Source: Acidobacteriota bacterium
Lineage (GTDB): Bacteria > Acidobacteriota > Blastocatellia > Pyrinomonadales > Pyrinomonadaceae
Direction of reading: 5' to 3'
NCBI GenBank assembly: GCA_013140875.1
Contig: JABFSB010000315.1
Location: 1-5,825, forward strand
DNA: 5,825 nucleotides
The notes beneath the pieces are model-generated. The model saw only the letters and a program-made list of their open reading frames with translations, was not told where the DNA came from and did not search any database. Both the position numbers and the translations under genes were made by a program. This document shows, piece by piece, positions 1 to 4,631 of the stretch. The number at the start of each line of letters is the position of its first letter. The first letter of the stretch is position 1.

Positions 1-34
1 CTCGGCCAAACAAATAAGATTTTGCCCGGCCGGA

Positions 35-60
35 GCAACTAAAGGCGGGAGGTGCGTCAT
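35..60 (+). promoter_or_regulatory. Candidate ECF-type promoter upstream of the sigma gene
   Basis: The sequence shows GCAACT at 35-40 and CGTCAT at 55-60, with 15 bp between the AAC and the CGTC. ECF sigma factors typically recognise an AAC-containing -35 and a CGTC/CGTA-like -10 at about this distance, and they often drive their own genes. Transcription would start near 65-68 and give a leader of about 45 nt before the ATG at 110. The motif is short and was found by eye, so it could be chance. Confidence 0.35.
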
Positions 61-96
61 CATACCGAGCGACGATTTTCTAAATTCCGGCAACTT

Positions 97-104
97 TAGA
101 GGGG
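97..104 (+). promoter_or_regulatory. Ribosome binding site of the sigma factor gene
   Basis: The purine-rich TAGAGGGG ends 5 nt before the ATG at 110. It is one of only two clear Shine-Dalgarno sequences in the window and it fixes the start of the sigma gene. Most other genes here start without an obvious one. Confidence 0.6.
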
Positions 105-109
105 TAAGC

Positions 110-781
110 ATGGATTCAACCGTTGCGGCGATCGACCAAGATCTCCCGTTTGGTTACGAAAACAGCCTTGAGCTGTCATTTGTGTCTCCGGCCGCAGCCG
201 ATGGAGCTGTTTTTGACCCGTCATCGCCCGATCTTGTCCTTTGCCAGTTGGCCGCCGCCGGCAACATTCCGGCATTTGAGCTTATCTACCAACGGTATCA
301 TCGCCGTACCTACAGCCTGACGCTTCGAATGACCAACAGCCAGACCGAGGCTGAAGATCTTACGCAGGAAGTTTTCATACAATTATTTAGGAAGATAGGC
401 AGTTTTCGCGGGGACTCGGCGTTTTCGACGTGGCTGCACCGGTTGACCGTTAACCAGGTGTTGATGCATTTTCGGCGGAGGAGCGTTAAGAACGAAAAGA
501 CCTCCGACGACGGCGAAATGCCCGAACAGACCGTAACCGGCTCTGCAAATCCGAGGAAAATGCAGGTCGTCGACCGCATTGCGTTGAAGAACGCTATCGC
601 CGAACTTCCGAACGGTTACCGCAATGTCTTTGTGCTTCATGATGTGGAAGGTTACGAACACGAAGAAGTCGCCAAAATGCTGAGGATTTCGGTCGGAACG
701 TCAAAATCTCAGTTGCACAAGGCCCGCCTCAAACTGCGCGGCTTGCTGATCCGGCAGAAAGAGCAAAAAACTTCCGTCTAA
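110..781 (+). CDS. ECF-type RNA polymerase sigma factor (RpoE-like, sigma-70 family)
   Basis: This protein directs RNA polymerase to a regulon-specific promoter set and is probably held inactive by the membrane anti-sigma factor encoded next. Of its 223 residues, about 55-124 form sigma region 2, with the core-binding DLTQEVF at 83-89, the FSTWLHRL stretch at 105-112 and a basic FRRR at 121-124. A variable linker covers 125-153. Region 4 covers about 155-212, with the helix-turn-helix EEVAKMLRISVGTSKSQLHK at 185-204. Regions 1.1 and 3 are absent, as expected for ECF sigmas. The first 50 or so residues form a non-conserved N-terminal extension longer than in many ECF proteins. The start is supported by the AGAGGGG ribosome site, and no other in-frame ATG occurs before residue 74. 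The ECF class is certain from the sequence; the subgroup and target regulon are not known. Confidence 0.95.
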   Translation: MDSTVAAIDQDLPFGYENSLELSFVSPAAADGAVFDPSSPDLVLCQLAAAGNIPAFELIYQRYHRRTYSLTLRMTNSQTEAEDLTQEVFIQLFRKIGSFRGDSAFSTWLHRLTVNQVLMHFRRRSVKNEKTSDDGEMPEQTVTGSANPRKMQVVDRIALKNAIAELPNGYRNVFVLHDVEGYEHEEVAKMLRISVGTSKSQLHKARLKLRGLLIRQKEQKTSV

Positions 782-909
782 GCAGGCAACCATCGCCCTT
801 AACACTTAATCTATCTAGTTTGAATATGCTGAAGTGGAATGTTTCGCATTGCACCGCCTGCCTGAAGGCGTAAGTAAAACCGTGTGGAACCCTGCTAAGT
901 TTTGGAAAA
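782..909 (+). other. 128-bp gap between sigma and anti-sigma genes
   Basis: No ORF is apparent. A small GC hairpin, CGCCT-GCCTGA-AGGCG (855-870), has no T-tract, so it is not a classical terminator. TTAACA at 799-804 resembles a -35 but has no good -10 partner. Sigma/anti-sigma pairs are often tightly spaced or overlapping, so this gap may hold a processing site or a weak promoter, though nothing decisive is visible. Confidence 0.3.
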
Positions 910-1632
910 ATGACCTGTAACGAGTGCCAAGAAAATATAAGCCTTTTCCTCGACAATGAATTATCGGTGGAGGTTTCGGCTTCTATTCAAACGCACCTGT
1001 CACTGTGTGTCGAATGCGCCAAGGTTTGCGAAGACTTTGCCGTTATCCTGGATTCCTGCCGGCTCGATCCCGCCGCCGAACCGCTTCCGCCGAATTCTCA
1101 AGCTCTCTGGTGCCGCATCAACAATATTATTGAAAGCGAGGTGAAGGCGGAAGTAAAAACCCCTGAGAAGCCAAAGGGCTGGTTCGCCGGTGGTTTCACG
1201 TTTTCACAGGCCGCATCCGCCGTTGTCGGAATTGCGGTGATCAGTTCACTGCTCACCGTCATCGGCGTAAGAAACTATTTTGAGCCTACCGGCGAAGATT
1301 ACACTTCACGCTCGGCCGCTACACAAACCACGTTTGAAAAGGTCCTGAGTAAAGTCGGGCTGATGGAAACCCCTCAGCAGGCGAGAACGAAGCGATTTGA
1401 GGAGCAGGAAGCGGCAATAGATTACTGGGACAAACGTGTCCAGTCCCGCCGGGCCCAATGGGACGCGCATATGCGGGATGCGTTCGACCGCAATCTTAAC
1501 GAGATCGATCAGGCGGTAACCGAGTATACGCAGATTCTTGAAAAGGATCCGCAGGATGATCTTTCGGGTGAAATGCTTGATTCGGCATTGAATGAAAAAA
1601 TGAATCTTCTCCGGGCATTTTCCGAGTTGTAA
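910..1632 (+). CDS. Membrane-anchored zinc-finger anti-sigma factor
   Basis: The likely role is to bind and sequester the upstream ECF sigma factor at the inner membrane. Of its 240 residues, 1-45 form a zf-HC2/ZAS-like domain: Cys3 and Cys6, then the H29-x3-C33-x2-C36 signature of zinc-binding anti-sigma domains. Additional cysteines occur at 40, 50 and 68. A charged linker (78-90) leads to one hydrophobic segment at about 101-120, the expected membrane anchor. Residues 121-240 would lie outside the cytoplasm; they are hydrophilic, rich in charged residues and probably helical, and resemble no enzyme I recognise. The start is ATG at 910 with only a weak GGA at 904-906. Its order directly after the ECF gene supports the assignment. 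The signal that would release the sigma factor cannot be read from the sequence. Confidence 0.88.
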   Translation: MTCNECQENISLFLDNELSVEVSASIQTHLSLCVECAKVCEDFAVILDSCRLDPAAEPLPPNSQALWCRINNIIESEVKAEVKTPEKPKGWFAGGFTFSQAASAVVGIAVISSLLTVIGVRNYFEPTGEDYTSRSAATQTTFEKVLSKVGLMETPQQARTKRFEEQEAAIDYWDKRVQSRRAQWDAHMRDAFDRNLNEIDQAVTEYTQILEKDPQDDLSGEMLDSALNEKMNLLRAFSEL

Positions 1633-1647
1633 TGGCAGAATTTATCG

Positions 1648-2424
1648 ATGGTCCGTTGTATCCCTAATTTTTCGTGCAAACGACGAGCCCGAAGAACTAC
1701 GATTCTGATATTGATGAGCGTAGTTCTTTTCTTTGGCGTGTCAACCCAGGCGGCGTCGGCCCAAAAGCGCTTTTCCCGCACCTATCCGGCGACCAAGAAT
1801 GTTCGCCTCCAGCTTCTCAATCGCTCCGGCACGATCACTGTCGAAGGCTGGGACCGGCCGGAGATCAGTATATCCGCCTATCTCGAAGCACCGTCCGCCG
1901 CGCTCGTGCCTCAAAGCTTGAGCGGCACCATTGTGATGGACCTCGTCAAAGAGAATCAGGGCCGCAATGTAGGTAACGTAAATTTTCAGATCCGTGTTCC
2001 CCGAAGTTCGGTTGTGGATATCGAAACCCGTATCGGCAACCTGAGCGTCACGAACATCAGCGGCGGATTGGTTCGGGCCATCGTAACGACGGACGGCGAC
2101 ATAACGCTGACGAATATCTATGCCGCCGCGGTCGATGCCCAAAACGGAATCGGCGACATATTTTTCGACGGTGAGATACGCAACGGCGGCCAGTACCGCT
2201 TTACGTCGATGAAGGGCAATATCAACCTCCGAATTCCCTTCGAATCTTCTTTCCGGCTCGTTGCGACCGCCCCTTCGACCCGCAATATCGATCTCGGGCC
2301 GTTTCGCAGCGAAAATATGCGATTCGTCAGCACCGGCCGGCAAGTTGTAGGACAGGCCGGTCAAGGAACATCGAACCTGACGGTCACGAACCAACGCGGC
2401 GCTATTTCCTTTATTCGCCGGTAA
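1648..2424 (+). CDS. Secreted DUF4097/adhesin-like beta-strand repeat protein
   Basis: Molecular function is unknown. The 258-residue product begins with a basic n-region (KRRARR, 11-16), a hydrophobic core (19-31) and an ASA cleavage site at about 38, so export is expected. The mature part is rich in short alternating beta strands separated by GD/GN/NG turns, such as IGNLSVTN (129-136), TDGDITLTN (148-156) and GNINLRI (190-196), the pattern of putative adhesins of the DUF4097 type that may fold as a beta-solenoid. It lies 15 nt after the anti-sigma stop, so it is almost certainly co-transcribed. The ATG at 1648 was chosen because the next in-frame Met (23) would remove the positive n-region. 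No clear ribosome site is visible, so translation may be coupled to the gene before it. It shares the motif VEGW (65-68) and its surroundings with the next gene, implying homology. Confidence 0.75.
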   Translation: MVRCIPNFSCKRRARRTTILILMSVVLFFGVSTQAASAQKRFSRTYPATKNVRLQLLNRSGTITVEGWDRPEISISAYLEAPSAALVPQSLSGTIVMDLVKENQGRNVGNVNFQIRVPRSSVVDIETRIGNLSVTNISGGLVRAIVTTDGDITLTNIYAAAVDAQNGIGDIFFDGEIRNGGQYRFTSMKGNINLRIPFESSFRLVATAPSTRNIDLGPFRSENMRFVSTGRQVVGQAGQGTSNLTVTNQRGAISFIRR

Positions 2425-2431
2425 AGCCGGC
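2417..2431 (+). repeat. Short GC inverted repeat over the stop codon of the first DUF4097-like gene
   Basis: GCCGG-TAAAG-CCGGC forms a 5-bp stem whose loop contains the TAA stop. No T-run follows it, so it is at best a weak RNA structure or pause site and not a convincing terminator. Read-through into the next gene is therefore plausible. Confidence 0.25.
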
Positions 2432-2449
2432 ACGCAAAGATAATAAATA

Positions 2450-2479
2450 TTGACCGCCGCCTCTCCTCCGCCTTAAAAT
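2450..2479 (+). promoter_or_regulatory. Housekeeping-type promoter for the second DUF4097-like gene
   Basis: TTGACC (2450-2455) is separated by 18 bp from TAAAAT (2474-2479), a good match to the sigma-70 consensus (5/6 in each hexamer). Transcription would start near 2486 and leave a leader of about 34 nt before the ATG at 2520. A TTG at 2484 would then lie at or before the transcript start, which argues for the ATG as the start of that gene. Confidence 0.55.
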
Positions 2480-2519
2480 ATAGTTGGCCCCGCTCTTTCG
2501 ACCGAACACCTATCACACC

Positions 2520-3362
2520 ATGAAACAAACACTTAAGCCCGCCGCAATAATTGCGATACTTTTTCTTGCCATCGCTTCGGTTTCCGCTCAAACGATCAAA
2601 CGCACGATCTCCAAGGCGGACACGCTAGATTTCGGTCCCGGCGGAACGCTTTCCGTGACCGGAGCACCGAACGGATCGATCCGTGTCGAAGGCTGGAACA
2701 AAGGCCAGGTCGAAGTGAACGCAGAGATTGAAATTACGGCAAACACCGAGGCCGAACTAGACCAGATAGCAAAAGTAACCGGATTCATCCTAGATGAAAG
2801 CGTCGGCCGCACGGACATTATCACCGTCGGGACATTCGACAAGAGCTACATGAAACGCGTGGCGAAAAAGTTCCCTAAGGAACTGCTCGGCCTGCCATTC
2901 AGGATAGATTACGTTATCAAGGTCCCGCGTTACTGCGACCTTCAGATCGACGGCGGCAAAGGTGATCTTTATGTCGCGGGCGTCGACGGCTCTATGAAGA
3001 TCAACTTTCTCGATTCCAACGCGAAACTCGATCTGGTGGGCGGAGGCGTGCTTGCCACATTCGGCGGCGGGACCGTCGATATCAACGTTCCGACAAAGAG
3101 CTGGCGCGGCCGTTTTGCCGATATCTCGCTGGCTTCGGGAGTAATGAACGTAACACTGCCTTCCAGCCTGAATGCCGAGATCGACGCGAGCATCCTGAGA
3201 AACGGCAAAATCGACAATACCTACGCCGACCTTAAACCAAAGACACGAAAAGACGTATTTACCGACAAACTCATCACAGCCAAGTCCGGAGCCGGCGGAA
3301 TACCGTTGAAATTTACCGTCGGCGACGGCAGCCTCAAAATCTCCGAGATCAAAAAGCCTTGA
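2520..3362 (+). CDS. Second secreted DUF4097/adhesin-like protein
   Basis: Function is unknown. The 280-residue product starts with a typical signal peptide: MKQTLK, a hydrophobic stretch at 8-20, and cleavage after VSA at about residue 23. The mature protein is beta-rich with glycine turns: GGTLSVTGAPNGSIRVEGW (41-59), a long insert with several basic and charged residues (about 75-125), then DLQIDGGKGDLYVAG (140-154), VGGGVLATFGGGTVDINV (173-190) and VGDGSLKISEI (267-277). The IRVEGW segment matches ITVEGW in the preceding gene, which suggests an ancient duplication with strong divergence. The ATG at 2520 is preferred over an in-frame TTG at 2484 because it gives a clean signal peptide and lies inside the predicted transcript. 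No Shine-Dalgarno is visible. The gene ends in tandem stops, TGA TAA. It probably belongs to the same envelope-stress cluster but can also be expressed independently. Confidence 0.75.
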   Translation: MKQTLKPAAIIAILFLAIASVSAQTIKRTISKADTLDFGPGGTLSVTGAPNGSIRVEGWNKGQVEVNAEIEITANTEAELDQIAKVTGFILDESVGRTDIITVGTFDKSYMKRVAKKFPKELLGLPFRIDYVIKVPRYCDLQIDGGKGDLYVAGVDGSMKINFLDSNAKLDLVGGGVLATFGGGTVDINVPTKSWRGRFADISLASGVMNVTLPSSLNAEIDASILRNGKIDNTYADLKPKTRKDVFTDKLITAKSGAGGIPLKFTVGDGSLKISEIKKP

Positions 3363-3390
3363 TAATTTAAGGGCTCAAATCACTTTGAAA

Positions 3391-3431
3391 TTTCTCTGCG
3401 TTCTTTGTGTCTTCGCTTCGTGCCCTATGTG
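3391..3431 (+). repeat. Degenerate TTTGYG-type low-complexity repeat
   Basis: In the spacer after the second DUF4097-like gene, pyrimidine-rich units end in GCG or GTG at 3398, 3407, 3420 and 3429, roughly every 9 nt, with a related TTCGC at 3412-3416. TTGAAAT flanks the stretch on both sides (3385-3391 and 3432-3438). A partial inverted match to the middle of the repeat, GCGAAGA at 3473-3479 against TCTTCGC at 3410-3416, lies downstream. From memory, similar TTCTTTGCGTC-like strings are scattered in intergenic DNA of many bacteria. Whether this is a dispersed family here cannot be seen from one copy. Confidence 0.35.
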
Positions 3432-3541
3432 TTGAAATCCTTTGCATACGCTAACGGCGCTAGGTGAAGGCCGCGAAGAAAGAGTCAAGTTTGGATGTCG
3501 CAACATTACTGATAATTTCGATAAATTGAGTTTGAATTGTG

Positions 3542-3573
3542 AAGGTGATAAGTTGATTGCTTATCGCCTTTTT
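3542..3573 (+). terminator. Intrinsic-terminator-like hairpin directly before dcd
   Basis: The left arm AAGGTGATAAG (3542-3552), a 7-nt loop (3553-3559) and the right arm CTTATCGCCTT (3560-3570) form an 11-bp stem with a single G-U pair. It runs into five consecutive Ts (3569-3573). By structure this is a good rho-independent terminator, about 180 bp past the second DUF4097-like gene. Its end lies 2 bp before the dcd ATG, so it could also act as an attenuator in the dcd leader. The left arm also carries AGGTGAT, complementary to the 16S rRNA 3' end. Confidence 0.6.
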
Positions 3574-3575
3574 AT

Positions 3576-4169
3576 ATGACCATTAAATCAGACATTTGGC
3601 TCCGCCGGATGGCACACGAGCACGGAATGATCGAGCCGTTCCTTTCCGAACTTGTTCGCGAAGTAAACGGTAATCGCATCATTTCCGCCGGAGCCTCGAG
3701 TTACGGATACGACATGCGGCTGGCGGACGACGGGTTTCGCATATTTTCGTCCGTACACGGAAAAGAGATCGACCCTAAGCGTTTCGACGAACAGTATTCG
3801 CTGATCGAACCTGAGATACAGACCGCCGATGACGGAGCAAAATACTATATCTTGCCCGGCCATCATTACGGCCTTGGCGTAACGGTCGAGACGTTCAAAA
3901 TGCCGCGAAATGTTACCGGCGTGGCGCTTGGAAAATCGACGTACGCCCGTGCCGGCCTGCTGGTGAATACGACGCCGCTCGAGGCGGGCTGGACCGGACG
4001 CCTGGTCGTAGAGATCGCCAATCTCGCTAATCTTCCCCTGCGTGTCTATGTCAACGAGGGCATCGGCCAGATACTGTTCTTCGAATCCGACGAAGACTGC
4101 GCCGTGAGTTATGAGGACCGCGGCGGCAAATATCAGGGCCAGACCGGGCTCACCTTCGCAAAGGTCTAA
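3576..4169 (+). CDS. dcd: dCTP deaminase
   Basis: It deaminates dCTP to dUTP in the cytoplasm, feeding dUTPase and thymidylate synthesis. The 197-residue protein has the family's N-terminus (IKSDIWLRRMAHEHGMIEPF, 3-22), the ASSYGYDMRL segment (40-49), the nucleotide-binding GKSTYARAG at 119-127 (Arg125 corresponds to the conserved binding arginine) and PLEAGWTGRLVVEI at 134-147. Glu146 aligns with the catalytic glutamate of known dCTP deaminases. A C-terminal SYEDRGGKYQGQTG (178-191) closes over the substrate in relatives. Length is close to the usual 185-195, with a few extra residues around 80-95. The ATG at 3576 is supported by N-terminal homology; no upstream in-frame start exists and an in-frame stop lies at 3549. 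There is no ribosome site at normal distance. Some relatives also hydrolyse dUTP (bifunctional enzymes), which cannot be excluded. Confidence 0.95.
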   Translation: MTIKSDIWLRRMAHEHGMIEPFLSELVREVNGNRIISAGASSYGYDMRLADDGFRIFSSVHGKEIDPKRFDEQYSLIEPEIQTADDGAKYYILPGHHYGLGVTVETFKMPRNVTGVALGKSTYARAGLLVNTTPLEAGWTGRLVVEIANLANLPLRVYVNEGIGQILFFESDEDCAVSYEDRGGKYQGQTGLTFAKV

Positions 4170-4249
4170 GGTAAAAAGCAGCTTAGCAAGAAAAAATTCG
4201 TTGTTTGGCGACAGCAGAATTGTACGCTTGGTCAGATAAGCTTCTCGGC
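4170..4249. other. Convergent spacer between dcd and arsR
   Basis: This 80-bp region separates the 3' ends of dcd (+) and arsR (-). It contains an A-rich stretch (4190-4197) and most of the terminator-like hairpin at 4236-4256. No ORF or other signal is evident. Confidence 0.4.
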
Positions 4250-4256
4250 TTATTTT
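4236..4256 (+). terminator. Possible terminator of dcd
   Basis: ATAAGC (4236-4241), the loop TTCTCG and GCTTAT (4248-4253) form a 6-bp stem that merges into four Ts (4253-4256) on the + strand. It lies 66 bp past the dcd stop and overlaps the arsR stop codon at 4250-4252. On the - strand no T-run follows, so it would serve dcd rather than arsR. The stem is short and AT-rich, so strength is uncertain. Confidence 0.35.
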
Positions 4257-4576
4257 CCTTCCAGATCACGCTTTAGTTTTGTCAGGAGCTCGACGTTCGG
4301 AGAGGCATACTGATTTATCCAACGGTCATAAATTTCACGGATCGGAGCCACATCCAAATAATTCCAGCGAAATCTTCCTTTTTTTTGGACGAATATCAAC
4401 CCGGCTTTTTCCAGCACGCCAAGATGCTGCATCACCGTGCAGCGGTCAAGCTTTGTAAAGTGATCGCATAAGTCAGAGGTCGTTTTTGGAGCATCCTTTA
4501 ACAGGTCGAGCAGTTCGCGGCGACGGCTGTCAGCAAGCGCCTTAAAAATGAGATCGTATGATTTTCTGCTTGACAT
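4250..4576 (-). CDS. ArsR-family winged-helix repressor, partner of SRPBCC genes
   Basis: This is a small DNA-binding regulator, predicted to repress itself and the divergent SRPBCC genes. The 108-residue protein opens with YDLIFKALADSRRRELLDLL (7-26), the usual first helices of ArsR proteins. A winged helix-turn-helix follows, with recognition helix around CTVMQHLGVLEKAGLI (46-61) and a beta wing at FVQKKGRFRWNYLD (62-75). The C-terminal helix (78-107) is probably for dimerisation. The metal-binding CxC motif of arsenic/cadmium sensors is absent; Cys37 and Cys46 do not form it. The TVMQHLGVLE type is commonly found beside AHSA1/SRPBCC genes, so 'arsenic resistance' should not be inferred. 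The gene starts inside a perfect palindrome with no room for a ribosome site, which suggests a leaderless transcript. The ligand is unknown. Confidence 0.88.
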   Translation of the reverse strand: MSSRKSYDLIFKALADSRRRELLDLLKDAPKTTSDLCDHFTKLDRCTVMQHLGVLEKAGLIFVQKKGRFRWNYLDVAPIREIYDRWINQYASPNVELLTKLKRDLEGK

Positions 4577-4599
4577 GTTATAAATTTATAACATATACT
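4570..4599 (+). promoter_or_regulatory. Sigma-70 promoter of the SRPBCC genes
   Basis: TTGACA (4570-4575) matches the -35 consensus perfectly and TATACT (4594-4599) matches 5/6 of the -10, with an 18-bp spacer. Transcription would start near 4606, leaving about 26 nt before the ATG at 4632. The spacer is the operator palindrome, so repressor and polymerase should compete directly. Confidence 0.75.
4576..4593. promoter_or_regulatory. Operator palindrome between arsR and the SRPBCC genes
   Basis: TGTTATAAATTTATAACA is a perfect 18-bp inverted repeat, extended to 20 bp by A4575 and T4594. It occupies exactly the spacer between the -35 and -10 of the rightward promoter. It also covers the predicted -10 of arsR on the other strand. 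Size, symmetry and position are what is expected for an ArsR dimer site giving joint repression. Binding by this particular ArsR is inferred. Confidence 0.8.
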
Positions 4600-4614
4600 C
4601 AGCGCTCAAATCAA
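4585..4614 (-). promoter_or_regulatory. Predicted arsR promoter
   Basis: Read on the - strand, TTGATT (4614-4609) and TATAAA (4590-4585) are separated by 18 bp. The -10 ends 8 nt before the arsR ATG, so the transcript would start at or within a couple of bases of the start codon. The -10 sits inside the operator palindrome, which predicts autoregulation. Confidence 0.5.
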
Positions 4615-4618
4615 AGCG

Positions 4619-4624
4619 AAGGAG
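4619..4624 (+). promoter_or_regulatory. Ribosome binding site of the first SRPBCC gene
   Basis: AAGGAG lies 7 nt before the ATG at 4632. It is a textbook Shine-Dalgarno site and the strongest in the window; the second SRPBCC gene lacks one. Confidence 0.75.
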
Positions 4625-4631
4625 TATTTAT

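Larger units (their letters stand above)
3363..3575 (+). other. 213-bp spacer upstream of dcd
   Basis: No gene is visible. The left part holds the degenerate repeat at 3391-3431. The right part is AT-rich and contains a -10-like GATAAT at 3511-3516 (5/6 to consensus), whose only -35-like partner, TTGGAT at 3491-3496, sits at a short 14-bp spacing. The spacer ends in the hairpin and T-tract at 3542-3573. The dcd promoter is presumably in here but is not clearly defined. Confidence 0.4.

Noticed and set aside
90..110. Second GCAACT (90-95) as another ECF -35 element
   Set aside because: A -10 at the proper distance would fall on the start codon, and no CGTC-like sequence is there.
310..661. 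Overlapping - strand open frames opposite the sigma factor gene
   Set aside because: They lie fully within a gene with unmistakable sigma-70 regions 2 and 4 and carry no recognisable motif or start signal.
855..870. Hairpin CGCCT/AGGCG in the sigma/anti-sigma gap as a terminator
   Set aside because: It has only 5 bp and no T-tract, and the anti-sigma gene is expected to be co-expressed with the sigma gene.
1741..2433. 230-codon open frame on the - strand opposite the first DUF4097-like gene
   Set aside because: It mirrors a well-supported gene with a signal peptide, shows no recognisable domain and no ribosome site, and has an Arg/Ala/Gly-rich composition typical of antisense frames in this base composition.
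2484..2519. Extended N-terminus of the second DUF4097-like protein from a TTG start
   Set aside because: The extra 12 residues would spoil a normal signal peptide, there is no ribosome site, and the predicted transcript starts at about the same position.
4250..4576. Naming the ArsR protein an arsenic-resistance regulator
   Set aside because: The metal-binding CxC motif in the recognition-helix region is absent and no arsenic transporter or reductase is nearby. The neighbouring SRPBCC genes suggest a different ligand.
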